In this document: positions 1 to 13,080 of the stretch, one piece after another
Position numbering within the stretch: the stretch's first letter is position 1
How the letters are laid out: every line of letters starts with the position of its first letter
Translations under genes and position numbers: made by a program
The notes under the pieces: model-generated
The model's input: the letters and a program-made list of their open reading frames with translations, nothing else
Told to the model about the DNA's origin: nothing
Database searches by the model: none
Assembly (NCBI RefSeq): GCF_002261335.1
Contig: NZ_NEVL01000003.1
Location: 124,001-188,000 of the forward strand
Reading direction: 5' to 3'
From: Bordetella genomosp. 1
Lineage (GTDB): Bacteria; Pseudomonadota; Gammaproteobacteria; Burkholderiales; Burkholderiaceae_B
DNA length: 64,000 nucleotides

Positions 1-966
1 CCGGGGTGCCGTAGCGCGCGCTGGGCGCGAACATCGACAGGGGCTGGTAGCCCCAGGAGCCGCCGAACGGATGCTCCATGATCGGCATCAGCTCCACGTG
101 GGTGAAGCCGAGCGACCGCAGATAGTCGGGCAGGCGCTGTGCGAGCCGGGCCCAGACGCTGCCGTTGTCGGTCGCGTTGGGCGGCGGCAGCCAGGCGCTG
201 GGCGAGAGTTCGTAGATCGAGATCGGCGCGTCGGGCGACTGCGCAGCCGCGCGCCGGTCCATCCAGGCCTGGTCGTGCCAGGCGAAGGGCGTGGGGTCGG
301 CCACCACCGAGGCGGTGGCGGGCGGCAGCTCGGTCTGGCGCGCATGCGGGTCGGCCTTCATCAACACCTGCCCGGCGCGCGTGGTGATGGCGAACTTGTA
401 GCGTTCGCCCGGCCCGATGCCGGGCACGAAGATCTCCCACACGCCGGCCGCGTGGCGCAGGCGCAACGCGTGGCGGCGCGTGTCCCAGCCGTTGAAATCG
501 CCCACCACGGCGACGTGCGCCGCGTTCGGCGCCCAGACGGCGAAGCGCACGCCCTCGGCCGCGCCCAGCCGCGTGACCTGCGCGCCGAGCTCGCGCCCGG
601 CATGCCACCACGAGCCCTGGCTCAGGCTGCGCAGCGCGTCTTCGTCGATCAGCGGGCCGTAGGCGTAGGGGTCGGCATGCTCCAGCGTCACCTCGCCCGT
701 GCCGCCGGGCCAGGTCACGGCCAGGCGGTAGGAGGCGGGATCGCCGGGGCGGGCGAAAGGCACGTCGGCGCCGAACAGGCCCGGCGCGGATTCGGCGAGC
801 GCGATGCGCTCGCCCTTCGGGCTCACGGCGGCCACGGCCCGGGCGCCGGGCAGCAGCGCGCGCACCTGGCCGTCGTGCGGACCCAGGACGGCGTAGGGGT
901 CGGCATGGCGGCCGGCGAGCAGGCCGGCGATGTCGTGGTCGGAAAGCACGGTGCTGCGGGAAGCCA

Positions 967-967
<1 letters not shown>
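1..967 (-). CDS. glgB: 1,4-alpha-glucan branching enzyme GlgB (N-terminal part, runs off the window)
   Basis: GlgB introduces alpha-1,6 branches into linear alpha-glucan in the cytoplasm. The visible 322 codons contain the N-terminal CBM48-type region (HADPYAVLGPHDG near residue 20), the carbohydrate-binding signature VRFAVWAPNAAHVAVVGDFN and the start of the GH13 barrel (ELMPIMEHPFGGSWGYQPLS) at the window edge. The catalytic Asp/Glu residues lie outside the window. The ATG overlaps the treS stop as ATGA, implying translational coupling. It is the fourth gene of a glgA-glgE-treS-glgB operon, so it would share the sigma-54 promoter upstream of glgA. Family assignment is secure; the C-terminus cannot be judged. 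Confidence 0.93.
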
Positions 968-4316
<3,349 letters not shown>

Positions 4317-4320
<4 letters not shown>

Positions 4321-7300
4321 TCGGGGGCCGCCAGGCGCCAGACGCCATAGGGTTGCGAGGGATCGAGCGCGAGGGTGACGCGCGGGCCCTGCCAGGTGTG
4401 GCGGGCGTCATTGATCTGGTCGTGCGCGGACAGTGCCGCATGCTCGGGCAGGCCGAACAGGGCCAGCGGCAGCGCCACCGAGGCGGCCTGCGGCCGATGC
4501 GGATCCAGGCTCACGAGCACCAGCACCACGTTGCCCAGGCCGGGGGTGTGCTTGCAGAAGGCCAGCACCGCGCCGTTGTCGCAGGGCAGGGCCTGATAGC
4601 CGGTGTGGTTCTGCAGCGCCGCGTTGGCGCGCCGCACCTCGTTGAGCCGCGTGATCTCGCGCCGGATGTGACCGGGCTGGTCCCAGTCGCGCCAGCGCAG
4701 CTCGTATTTCTCCGAGTCCAGGTACTCCTCCTTGCCCGGCAGCGGTGCGCTTTCGCAGATCTCGAAGCCGCTGTACATGCCCCACAGGCCGGAGCCGGTG
4801 CAGGCCAGCGCGGCGCGGATCAAAAAGCCCGCGCGTCCGGACGTCTGCAGGAAGTACGGGTTGATGTCGGGCGTGTTCACGAAGAACTGCGGCCGGTAGT
4901 AGCGCGCCATATCGCTGTTGGAGAGCTCGTCGAAATAGCTGTCGAGCTCGTCGCGCGTGTTGCGCCACGTGAAGTAGGTGTATGACTGGGTGAAGCCGAT
5001 CTTGGCCAGCCGGCGCATCATCTTGGGCCGGGTGAAGGCTTCGGACAGGAACACGGCGTCGGGGGCCTGCGCCCGCACCTCTTCGATCAGCCACTGCCAG
5101 AACGGCAGCGGCTTGGTGTGCGGGTTGTCGACGCGGAACGTGCGCACGCCGTGGCGGGTCCAGAACAGCACCACGTCGCGCAGCGCGCGCCACAGCGCCA
5201 TCCGGCGCGCCTGGCGGGCGCCCTGGTAGAACGAGACGTTGACGATGTCCTCGTACTTCTTCGGCGGATTCTCGGCATAGCGCATCGAGCCGTCGGCGCG
5301 GTACGAGAACCAGTCGGGGTGATCGCGCAGCCAGGGGTGGTCGGGCGAACACTGGATGGCGAAGTCCAGCGCGATCTCCAGATCGTGCTCGCGCGCGGCC
5401 TGCACCAGCCGCAGGAAGTCGTCGAGCGTGCCGAGCGCGGGCTCGATCGCATCGTGCCCGCCCGCCGCCGCGCCGATCGCGTACGGGCTGCCCACGTCGT
5501 CGGGACCGGCGCTCAGGCTGTTGTTGCGGCCCTTGCGGTTGCGCAGGCCGATCGGATGGATCGGCGGGAAGTACAGCACGTCGAAGCCCATCGCGCGCAC
5601 GGCAGGCAGCCGCGCGATCACGTCGTCGAAGGTGCCGTGACGGCCCGCTTCGGGCGCCTGCGACCGCGGAAAGAGCTCGTACCAGCTGGCGTAGCGCGCG
5701 GTCGCGCGGTCGGTCCAGACCGGCCACGGGCCGTTGGCGACCTCGAAGGCGCGCGCCTGGGTCTCGCGCATGGCGGCGGCCAGCTCCGCCGTGAGCAGGG
5801 CCTCGATGCGGGCCCCCTCGAGCCAGTGCGCGGCCTGCTCGACCGCCTCGCGCGCCTGCGCCGGCACGCCGTCGAACATCGACAGGGTGCGGCCGAGCAC
5901 GCCGGCGGCGTGGGTCCCCGCGCGGGCGCGAGCATGGGCCGCGCGCAACTGCGCGAGGCCTTCCAGCACCTCCAGCGCCACCGGCACGCCGGCGCGATGC
6001 TTGGCCGCCAGCTCGTGGGTGAAGGTGGCCCAGTCGTCGCGCCAGGCCATCACCACGAATTCGTGCGCGCCCACGCGGCGCGGCTGGAACGTGGCGCGCC
6101 AGCGATCGTTGCCGAGGAACTGCATCGGCACGCGCTGCCACTCGGCCTCGTCCAGAGCGCGCCAGCGCACTTCGGCGGCCAGCACGTCGTGGCCGTCCAT
6201 ATAGATGTCGGCCTCGACGGCGAGCGACTCGTGCGTGACGCACTTGATCGCGTGGCGGCCCTCGTCGACGCGCGGCTGCACGTCCTCGATGACCACGCGC
6301 GGCCCGTCGGCCGGCGCGCGCAGGCCGCCCGGCACCGCCGCGCCCACCGGGGGCTGCGGCGCGATGTGAAAACGCAGGCAATCGTTGACGGGCACGGCGG
6401 CGCCGAGCCAATCGCCGGGCTCGCCGCCCACCCGCTGCGGGATGCCGGGCGGCAGCGCCGCCGTCACCAGCTCCCAGTCGGGCGTGGCCGGCGCGTCGCC
6501 GCCGGGATGCAGCGCCAGGACGTCGGCGCCGCGGCACAGCAGCGTGGCGCGGCCGGCCTGGCCCGCGGCCAGGCGCAGCGGCGTGCGTGGCCGCGTTTCG
6601 CCGAGCCAGAGATTGATGTCGCGCAGCAGTTCGCGCGGTGCATTCGCCGCGTGGGGATAGAGCCAGCCGTCGCCCGCATAGGCCGCGCACCAGAGGGCGC
6701 GGCGCCACGCCGCGTCGGGCGGTCCGGCATGGGGCAGGGCGGGCATGCTGAGCACCGGCGCGAGCGCCGCCAGCCGGGCGTGTTCCTCGGCCAGCCAGTC
6801 TGAACGGTAATCCCACCACGGCAGCGAATCGTGGATCAGGTCGAAGCCGGCCGGCACCAGGTGTTCGAGCTGGGCGGGTGTCAGGCCGGGCCCGTAGGCC
6901 TGCAGCGTGACGCCGGGGTGCGAGGTGCGCAGGGCGTCGAACAGCCGGCGCCAGTCGCTGGCGGCGACGCGTTCGGGGCGATGCAGGCGCAGGCCATCGG
7001 CGCCGGCCTCGATCCAGCCGCGCAGGCGCGCGGTCCAGTCGTCGCGCACGCCGTCTTCCATGCGGGCGCCGGCGAGCGTGGCCACTTCCCGCGACTCGGC
7101 GGGCAGGCGCGGGTCGCGCGCGCTGTCCTCGCCGGTGTGGGCGTAGCCGCTGGAAAAGCGTTGTGCGTAGGGTCCGCGCAGGCTGGCGCGGGTCAGGTCC
7201 AGGTCGATCCAGAGCGCGAGCGACTGTGCATGGCAGGCCTCGGCCCACGCTGCAATCACGGCGGTGACGTCCCGGCCATCGTCGAGATGGTCGGGATCGC

Positions 7301-7469
7301 TCCACGCGCCGTTGAGTCGGTCGCGGCTGCCCGGCGCGCTGACGAGCACGGCGTTGAAGCCGTCGGCGCGCCAGTCGGCGAGCGCTTGCGGCTGCAACGC
7401 AGCCGCATCGCTCAACACGGCGCGCCAGGCGCCGTCGGGATCGAGGCGGGTGCGTTCAGGCCGCGCCAT
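4317..7469 (-). CDS. glgE: Alpha-1,4-glucan:maltose-1-phosphate maltosyltransferase GlgE
   Basis: GlgE transfers maltosyl units from maltose-1-phosphate onto alpha-1,4-glucan, the step after TreS-maltokinase. At 1050 aa it is longer than the usual 660-700 aa. The GlgE core begins around residue 390 (beta-sandwich domain followed by GH13 GlgE subfamily), and the first 380 residues are an extra GH13-like region. The core carries FPPIHPIG, the nucleophile Asp781 (RTFRVDNPHTK) and acid/base Glu810 (FLSEAFTRPKMM). The ATG has a strong AAGGAGG ribosome site that overlaps the glgA stop codon. The N-terminal extension may be a degenerate amylase domain; its role is unknown. Confidence 0.92.
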
Positions 7470-7478
7470 CGCGCCTCC

Positions 7479-9047
7479 TTAAAGTGCAGCAGGCGCGGGA
7501 GGCGGCGTGCCGGGTTGTGCGGGGCGCTGGACGGTGTAGGGCCAGGACGAGACCCGGCGCACGCGCGCGGGTTGCGGCGTGCCGGGGGCACCGGCCGTCA
7601 GGCTTTCGAACAGCTGCAGGTACGGCTGCACGGCGCTGTCCCAGCTGAAGTCGGCCATCATCGCGTTGCGCTGCATGGCTTGCCAGATGGGTTCCTGGCG
7701 GCGCAGGTGCAGGGCGCGGCCGATGGCGGCCAGCATGTCCTCGTCGCCTTCGCCGTCGAACAGCAGGCCGTTGGCCGTGCGCATCGCCGCGATCGGTGCG
7801 CGCGGGCCCGGATCGTGGATCGTGTCGGCCATGCCGCCCACGCGCGAGCCGATCGGCAGCGTGCCGTAGCGCATGGCGTAGAGCGGGGTGAGACCGAAGG
7901 GCTCGAAGCGGCTGCCGTGCAGCAGGATGTCGGCGCCGGCGTGCAGCTGGTGCGCGGTTTCCTCGTCATAGCCGATGCGCACGGCGCAGCGGTCGGGCCA
8001 GGCCTCGGCCATGGCGCGCATCGCGTCCTCGTGCTGGCGCTCGCCCTGACCCAGCACGAACACCTGCACGTCGTCGTGCGCCTGCAGGATGCGCGGCAGC
8101 ACGCGGGCGGCCACGTCGGCCATCTTCTGGTGCGTGAGGCGGCTGCCCATCGCGATCAGCGTGGCGTTGGGATTGACCGACAGGCCGAGGGCCTGCTGCA
8201 GCGAGGCCTTGCAATGCGCCTTGTTGCGCGGATCGCGTGCGCTGTAGCGGTAGGCGCCCAGGTGGCGGTCGTTGGCGGGATTCCACAGCGTGTCGTCCAG
8301 GCCGTTGGCGATCGGCACCAGGTCGGCCACGCGCTCGCGCAGCAGGCCGTCCAGGCCGCAGCCGAAGGCGGGCGTGAGGATCTCGCGCGAGTAGGTGTGG
8401 CTCACGGTGGTGATCACGTCGGCGTAGCGCAGGCCGGCCTTCATGAAGTTGAGCTTGCCCCAGGCCACCATGCCGTTCTCGTCGCGCAGGTCGGCCGGGA
8501 TGCCCAGCACATTGGCCTGCTCGAGCGGGAACTGGCCGTGGAAGGCGAGGTTGTGGATCGTGAGGACGCTCTTGGCGGCGCAGCCACGCGAGCGCATCAG
8601 CGCCGGCGTGAGGGCGGCGTGCCAGTCGTGCGCGTGCACCACGTCGGGACGCGGCACGCCCGGCTGGCCCTGCGCGATGCGGGCCGCGGCGTGGGCCAGC
8701 GCCGCGAAGCGCAGCGCGTTGTCGGGGAAGTCGCCCTTGTCGTCGGCATACAGGCCGTTGCGGTCGTAGAGCGCGTCGTTTTCCAGCAGCAGCACATTGA
8801 TGCCGGCCTGGGGGCAGGTGCCGCCCACCAGCTTCGCGGGACCGCCCGGCAGGCCGCGCAACTCCGCCACTTCACGGGCCCGGCTCAGTTGCGCCCGGAC
8901 GCCACGGTACGCGGGCATCAGGACGGTCACATGCGCGCCGCCGGCATCCAGCGCGCGCGCCATCCCGGTCACCGCATCGCCCAGGCCACCGCTCTTGGCC
9001 AGCGGGTACGCCTCGGCCGCCACAATGAGTACTCTGCTCGAAGACAT
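7479..9047 (-). CDS. glgA: Glycogen synthase GlgA (ADP-glucose type, GT5)
   Basis: GT5 glycosyltransferase of 522 aa that elongates alpha-1,4-glucan from ADP-glucose (or makes maltose-1-phosphate in some GlgE systems). The N-terminal nucleotide-binding loop KSGGLGD is at about residue 18, HDWHAAL follows near 145, and the C-terminal GT-B half has GSRFEPFGLTPLYAMRYGTLPI. First gene of the operon: TAA is 10 nt before glgE. AGGAG precedes the ATG. A sigma-54 -24/-12 element lies 78 nt upstream (9125-9138, minus strand), with a predicted leader of about 66 nt. This operon joins classical GlgA with the trehalose-to-glucan GlgE route. Confidence 0.95.
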   Translation of the reverse strand: MSSSRVLIVAAEAYPLAKSGGLGDAVTGMARALDAGGAHVTVLMPAYRGVRAQLSRAREVAELRGLPGGPAKLVGGTCPQAGINVLLLENDALYDRNGLYADDKGDFPDNALRFAALAHAAARIAQGQPGVPRPDVVHAHDWHAALTPALMRSRGCAAKSVLTIHNLAFHGQFPLEQANVLGIPADLRDENGMVAWGKLNFMKAGLRYADVITTVSHTYSREILTPAFGCGLDGLLRERVADLVPIANGLDDTLWNPANDRHLGAYRYSARDPRNKAHCKASLQQALGLSVNPNATLIAMGSRLTHQKMADVAARVLPRILQAHDDVQVFVLGQGERQHEDAMRAMAEAWPDRCAVRIGYDEETAHQLHAGADILLHGSRFEPFGLTPLYAMRYGTLPIGSRVGGMADTIHDPGPRAPIAAMRTANGLLFDGEGDEDMLAAIGRALHLRRQEPIWQAMQRNAMMADFSWDSAVQPYLQLFESLTAGAPGTPQPARVRRVSSWPYTVQRPAQPGTPPPAPAAL

Positions 9048-9124
9048 GCTTGCTCCTGTGCTTGAAGGATCGGGAGGACCCGCGGCATGCGGGCCAGCTC
9101 CCTCTGTCTGTCTTCCTCCTCATA

Positions 9125-9138
9125 GCAAGAGGCGTGCC
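9125..9138 (-). promoter_or_regulatory. Sigma-54 promoter of the glgA-glgE-treS-glgB operon
   Basis: On the minus strand the element reads GGCACGCCTCTTGC: -24 GG and -12 GC separated by exactly 10 nt, matching the RpoN consensus. The predicted transcript start is near 9113, before glgA. It is 173 bp from the divergent site for the exported protein, so an activator could bind between them; no clear UAS was recognised. Confidence 0.8.
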
Positions 9139-9311
9139 CGGCATGCGGCAGCGCACCAATCCGGGTGGATAGGGCGCCTTCGTGGGGCCACGCGCCGGGG
9201 GTGGGCGCCCGCTCCTGCGACGGCACGTCGCGCGCCGCGCACGCGTGCCACGCGCGCGTCACGTGCCCGCCCCGCGCGTGGTGCGCACGCCTGCGTTACG
9301 CACGCGAGGCG
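9139..9311. other. Spacer between divergent sigma-54 promoters
   Basis: No gene is apparent. The stretch is rich in short CACG/CGTG elements and TGCGTTACGCA (9292-9302), a near-palindrome that could be part of an activator site. This is the widest divergent spacer in the island and so the best place to look for an enhancer site. Confidence 0.3.
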
Positions 9312-9325
9312 GGCACGGGCCTTGC
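9312..9325 (+). promoter_or_regulatory. Sigma-54 promoter of the small exported protein gene
   Basis: GGCACGGGCCTTGC with correct GG-N10-GC spacing. The predicted start near 9337 leaves a leader of about 30 nt containing the GAGGAG ribosome site of the gene at 9367. Confidence 0.8.
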
Positions 9326-9366
9326 GACAGCTCGGGTTCAGTCCAACCACACCGAGGAGATCCCTC

Positions 9367-9732
9367 ATGAAAATCCGAGCTCCGATGTGCGCCCTCGTTC
9401 TGATGGGGGCCGTCCTGGCACCGGCCGGCGCTGCCTACGCGCAGAACGCCTATCCGGCCGCGCCGTCCGTGTCGCCCAACGACGGCACCGCCACGCCGCC
9501 GAACCGTCCGGTGCCCGAAGGCCAGACGCCGCCGGCCCCGGTCCAGGGCACGATGCAGGGCACCAATCCGCCCAATCTGGACACCACGAAGAAGCTCGAT
9601 GGCAATGCGCCCGCAACGCGCAAGAATGACCTGCCGAACGCGCCGCGCGAAGCCAACGACAACGTGCCGCGCACCAACAGCCAGGGCGCCGCGCCTCCTC
9701 CGGGATATCCGAACACCGGCGGCTCGAAGTAA
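9367..9732 (+). CDS. Small exported proline/asparagine-rich protein of unknown function
   Basis: A 121-aa protein with a clear Sec signal peptide (MKIRAPMCALVLMGAVLAPA, cleavage probably after AYA near residue 24). The mature part is low-complexity, rich in Pro, Asn, Thr and Gly, without cysteine or hydrophobic segments, probably disordered in the periplasm. GAGGAG lies 8 nt before the ATG. It is transcribed divergently from the glycogen operon under its own sigma-54 promoter and followed by a strong terminator. I recognise no family. Confidence 0.8.
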   Translation: MKIRAPMCALVLMGAVLAPAGAAYAQNAYPAAPSVSPNDGTATPPNRPVPEGQTPPAPVQGTMQGTNPPNLDTTKKLDGNAPATRKNDLPNAPREANDNVPRTNSQGAAPPPGYPNTGGSK

Positions 9733-9751
9733 GCGCCGTCCGTTCCCGGTC

Positions 9752-9790
9752 ATTGCCCGCGCAGCCCTTGGTTGCGCGGGCAATTTCTTT
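9752..9790 (+). terminator. Rho-independent terminator
   Basis: A perfect 12-bp stem (9752-9763 with 9773-9784), 9-nt loop and a T-rich tail TTTCTTTTG. It ends the exported-protein transcript 20 bp after its stop. Confidence 0.85.
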
Positions 9791-9837
9791 TGCGGCGGTG
9801 GTTGCGTCGCGGAAGGCCCTCCCGGGGCAGGGCTGCG

Positions 9838-9886
9838 GTGGCCAGCGCGGCGGCCAGCGCGGCGGCTAGCGCGGCGGCTAGCGCCT
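9838..9886. repeat. Short GC-rich 12-bp tandem repeat
   Basis: About four copies of a 12-bp unit close to GCCAGCGCGGCG. It lies between two facing terminators with no supported gene. In one minus frame it reads as an Ala-Leu-Ala-Ala repeat, but that frame has no ribosome site. Confidence 0.6.
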
Positions 9887-9960
9887 CCGTTGAAGCGGCA
9901 ACGGCGCGCCATGCCCTCACGGCACTGACGACGGCAATACCGGCAAAGCCGGCGGGGCGA

Positions 9961-9990
9961 AAAAAAACCCGGCCACGAGGGCCGGGTATC
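9961..9990 (-). terminator. Rho-independent terminator of rpoN
   Basis: Read on the minus strand: an 8-bp stem ACCCGGCC/GGCCGGGT with a 5-nt loop followed by eight Ts, 26 bp after the rpoN stop. Confidence 0.85.
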
Positions 9991-10015
9991 AAAAGGGAAT
10001 GACCCTCCGGAGATA

Positions 10016-11503
10016 TCAGTGTCGGCGCAGGTCCGCCGGTGCAAGGCGCATCTGGCCGCGATACTTGGTGACCGTGCGGCGCGCCACCACGATGCCGTTG
10101 GCGGCCAGGCGTTCTGTCAGCGTCACGTCGGACAGCGGTTCGCTCGGATCCTCGGCGTCGATCAGTTCCTTGATCAGCGCGCGCACGGCGGCCGAGGAGC
10201 AGGAGCCGCCCGATTCGGTGGCCAGCTCGCGCGAGAAGAAATGGCGGAACTCGAACACGCCGCGCGGCGTGACCATGTATTTGTTGGCCGTGGCGCGCGA
10301 CACGGTGGATTCGTGCATGTCGAGGTCGTCGGCCACTTCGCGCAGCATCAGCGGCCGCAGCGCCACCTCGCCGTATTCGAAGAAGCGCTGCTGGCGCTTG
10401 ACGATGGCCTCGGCCACGCGCTGGATCGTGGTGTAGCGCTGCTCCACGTTGCGCACCAGCCAGCGCGCTTCCTGCAGTTCCTGCGCCATCGGGCTGCGGT
10501 TGTCGACGCGGGCGCGGCGGAACAGGTCGGCATAGGTCTGGTACAGGCGCGCGCGCGGCATGGCCTGGCGGTTGGGCACCACGCGCCAGCGCGACTGGTA
10601 TTTGCTCACGTAGACGTCGGGCACCACATACGCGGGGGCCTGGTTGTCGTAGCGGCGGCCGGGCTTGGGATCGAGGCCGCGGATCAGCGCGCACGCCTGC
10701 TGCAGGTCCTCGGCTTCGCAGCCCAGCAGGCGCTGCAGGCCCTGCATGTCGTTGCGACCGAGTCGCTCGAGATGGTTTTCGATGATGTTGATCGCCAGCG
10801 CCTGGCCCGGACACTGGCGCGCACGCAGCTGCAGGAGCAGGCATTCGCGCAGGTCACGCGCGCCCAGGCCGGGCGCGTCCAGGCTCTGCACCAGCTTGAG
10901 GGCGGCCAGCCATTCGCCCTCGTCGGGCTCCGGGTCGAAACCGGCGTCGCCCGCCAGTTCGCACAGCGGCGTGCGCAGATAGCCATCGCTGTCGAGCGCG
11001 TCGATGATGAAGGCGGCCAGCGCGCGGTCGCGGTCGTTCACCGCGTAGCCGCTCAGTTCGTGCAGCAGGCGCTCGCACAGCGAGGGCGACGCGGCGACCC
11101 AATGCGCCAGGTCGTTGCCCTGCGCGCCGCTGCCGTGGCTGGTGGGATAGTCGCCCGAATACTCGCCGGGCGCGTCGCTGGCGTATTCGGGTGCGTAGTC
11201 GTTGTTGTCGGCGGGCGCGGCCTCGGCGGCGCCTTCCTCTCCGCCCGGGCCGGACGGCTCGGCGGTTTCGCCGCCCACGCTTTCGTTCCCGCCCGCGCCC
11301 AGCGTCGTCGGCATGCCGGCCACGCTCGGGTCGACGGGCATGTCGTCGGAGCTGTCCTCAAGAAAAGGATTGTTGGCCAACGCATGCTGGACGGCAGTGG
11401 TGAACTCCAGTGCCGACATTTGCAGCAGTTTGACGGACTGCTGCAGACGGGGGGCCAGCGTGGTCTGCTGGCGCAAACGCAATTCCTGGGCGGCGTAACT
11501 CAC
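10016..11503 (-). CDS. rpoN: RNA polymerase sigma-54 factor RpoN (island copy)
   Basis: A 495-aa sigma-54 factor. It has the Gln/Leu-rich region I (LRQQTTLAPRLQQSVKLLQMSALEF, activator interaction), an acidic low-complexity region II (about residues 50-115), the core-binding region and the C-terminal RpoN box reading ARRTVTKYRG (canonical ARRTVAKYRE), which contacts the -24 element. The start is GTG, with AAGGAG 7 nt upstream; the ATG 4 nt earlier is out of frame. The usual rpoN neighbours (lptB, hpf, ptsN) are absent. It sits among sigma-54 activators and sigma-54 promoters, so it is probably a second, dedicated copy, though the chromosomal copy cannot be seen here. A terminator follows. Confidence 0.95.
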   Translation of the reverse strand: MSYAAQELRLRQQTTLAPRLQQSVKLLQMSALEFTTAVQHALANNPFLEDSSDDMPVDPSVAGMPTTLGAGGNESVGGETAEPSGPGGEEGAAEAAPADNNDYAPEYASDAPGEYSGDYPTSHGSGAQGNDLAHWVAASPSLCERLLHELSGYAVNDRDRALAAFIIDALDSDGYLRTPLCELAGDAGFDPEPDEGEWLAALKLVQSLDAPGLGARDLRECLLLQLRARQCPGQALAINIIENHLERLGRNDMQGLQRLLGCEAEDLQQACALIRGLDPKPGRRYDNQAPAYVVPDVYVSKYQSRWRVVPNRQAMPRARLYQTYADLFRRARVDNRSPMAQELQEARWLVRNVEQRYTTIQRVAEAIVKRQQRFFEYGEVALRPLMLREVADDLDMHESTVSRATANKYMVTPRGVFEFRHFFSRELATESGGSCSSAAVRALIKELIDAEDPSEPLSDVTLTERLAANGIVVARRTVTKYRGQMRLAPADLRRH

Positions 11504-11687
11504 ACATATCTCCTTGATGACGTCGGCACGGGCCGGCGAGGTTCTACAGGGGGATATGAATGCAATATCCGTGCCAGCTAGGGTTATCCCTAGATCGAGG
11601 CAGGGCCTTCAGAGGGGAGCGGGGGGCGCGAGCGGGATTCGATAGGTAGGACGAGGGACACGTTTACCGCCGTCCGGTAAGAATTGC

Positions 11688-11701
11688 GCATGTGGCGTGC
11701 C
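11688..11701 (-). promoter_or_regulatory. Possible sigma-54 promoter upstream of rpoN
   Basis: Minus strand GGCACGCCACATGC: perfect -24 half and spacing, -12 half ATGC instead of TTGC. It would give a leader of about 173 nt for rpoN, suggesting autoregulation. Weaker than the other sites of the island. Confidence 0.45.
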
Positions 11702-11787
11702 CGGGCTTGCGCGGCTGATGCGGCCGGGGCGCGCGGGGCGCGGCCGACGCCGGCCGGCGCCCCGGCCGCACGTCCTGCCGGCGGCGT

Positions 11788-12771
11788 TCAGGCGTCGCTG
11801 GCGCCGTAGGCGGCGAGGCGGTTGTAGAGCGTCTTGACGCTGATGCCCAGGGCCTGGGCGGCGCGCTGCTTGTCGTTGCCGCACTGGCGCAGGGTGGCCA
11901 GGATCAGGCTGCGCTGCGCATCCGCGAGCGCCGTGCCCACCGCGAAGTCGAGCTGGTCGGAGGCGTCGGCCAGCGGCGCGGTGGCGCGCGGCGCCATCTC
12001 CGGCCCGATCTCTTCGTCGGCCATGATGTAGGCGCGCTGCACGATGTTCTTGAGCTCGCGCACGTTGCCCGGCCAGTCGTAGCGCTGGAGCGCCTCCAGC
12101 ATGGCGGGCGCGAAGCGCTTCTTGCCGCGATGGGTCTGGTTGAGCTCGTCGAGCATGCGCTGCGCCAGCACCGGCACGTCCTCCGCCCGTTCGCGCAGCG
12201 GCGGCACGCGCAGCGGCACCACCAGCAGCCGGTGCAGGAAGTCTTCGCGCAGGCGGCCATCCTCGACCGCTTCGAGCGGATCGCGGTTGCTGGCGCAGAT
12301 CACGCGCACGTTGGCGCGCAGCAGATCGGTGCCGCCCACGCGCTGATAGGTGCCGGTCTCGAGCACGCGCAGGAAGTGCACCTGCATGTCGGTCGACATC
12401 TCGGTGACTTCGTCGAGGAAGAGGGTGCCGCCGCTGGCGTGTTCGAAGTAGCCGGCGTTTTGCGAGTGGGCGCCGGTGAAGCTGCCTTTCTCGTGGCCGA
12501 ACAGCAGCGCATGCGCCAGGCTGCGGCTGATTGCGCCGCAGTTCACGGCCACGAAGGGCCGGTCGGCGCGCGGGCTGCCGGCGTGGATCGCGCGCGCCAC
12601 GAGCTCCTTGCCCGAGCCGCTCTCGCCGATGATAAAGACCGACGCGTCGGTAGCGGCGGCCCGCTCGATCTGGCGGTTGAGTTGCTGCATCACCTCACTG
12701 ACGCCCAGCCGTTCGGGGTCCGGCGGGGACGGCCGGGCGGCGGGAGGGGGCGTGGAGCTGCGAGCGGGCAT
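11788..12771 (-). CDS. Sigma-54 activator without a regulatory domain (AAA+ plus Fis-type HTH)
   Basis: A 327-aa bacterial enhancer-binding protein. It starts almost directly at the AAA+ domain: Walker A GESGSGKE near residue 50, sigma-54 contact loop GSFTGA (canonical GAFTGA) near 98, Walker B GGTLFLDE near 113, R-finger region LREDFLHRL, then a C-terminal Fis HTH ([20 protein letters not shown]). No receiver, GAF or PAS domain is present, only a 25-residue Pro-rich leader, so activity may depend on expression level or a partner. It is divergent from the response regulator at 13081, whose HTH is nearly the same, so both may bind the same sites. It lies 284 bp upstream of rpoN on the same strand. 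Confidence 0.9.
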   Translation of the reverse strand: MPARSSTPPPAARPSPPDPERLGVSEVMQQLNRQIERAAATDASVFIIGESGSGKELVARAIHAGSPRADRPFVAVNCGAISRSLAHALLFGHEKGSFTGAHSQNAGYFEHASGGTLFLDEVTEMSTDMQVHFLRVLETGTYQRVGGTDLLRANVRVICASNRDPLEAVEDGRLREDFLHRLLVVPLRVPPLRERAEDVPVLAQRMLDELNQTHRGKKRFAPAMLEALQRYDWPGNVRELKNIVQRAYIMADEEIGPEMAPRATAPLADASDQLDFAVGTALADAQRSLILATLRQCGNDKQRAAQALGISVKTLYNRLAAYGASDA

Positions 12772-13080
12772 GCGGAAATCTCGGTGGTGGCAGACCCCTC
12801 ATCATAGCGGGCGCCAATCGAACCGCCAGGGGCAAATGCGACGAGATGCAAAAAGCCATGTCGCGGGCCGAAGTTCGGTATCGAATGTTTACGTATCGAT
12901 GTCCGCAAGTTTGGCACAGATCGCGAAGCGCACGCTATGCTCGACGCCATGCATGCCCGGTTCCGGTCCGGCAAGCAAGCAATCGTCAAGCATGGCAAAC
13001 TTGCAGCCGCGGCACCGACGTCACGAGCGTCGGTCGCCACACAGTACACAACATTCATAAAGCCAGAAGGAAAGCATTCC
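12772..13080. other. Intergenic region between the two sigma-54 activator genes
   Basis: 309 bp with the divergent promoters of the two activators. TTTGGCACAGATCGCGAA (12911-12928) has a good -24 half but no GC at -12. I see no -24/-12 promoter here, so the regulators are probably made from sigma-70-type promoters. AGAAGGAAAG precedes the ATG at 13081. Confidence 0.4.

Noticed and set aside
12911-12928. TTTGGCACAGATCGCGAA as sigma-54 promoter of the response regulator
   Set aside because: No GC at the -12 position with correct spacing.
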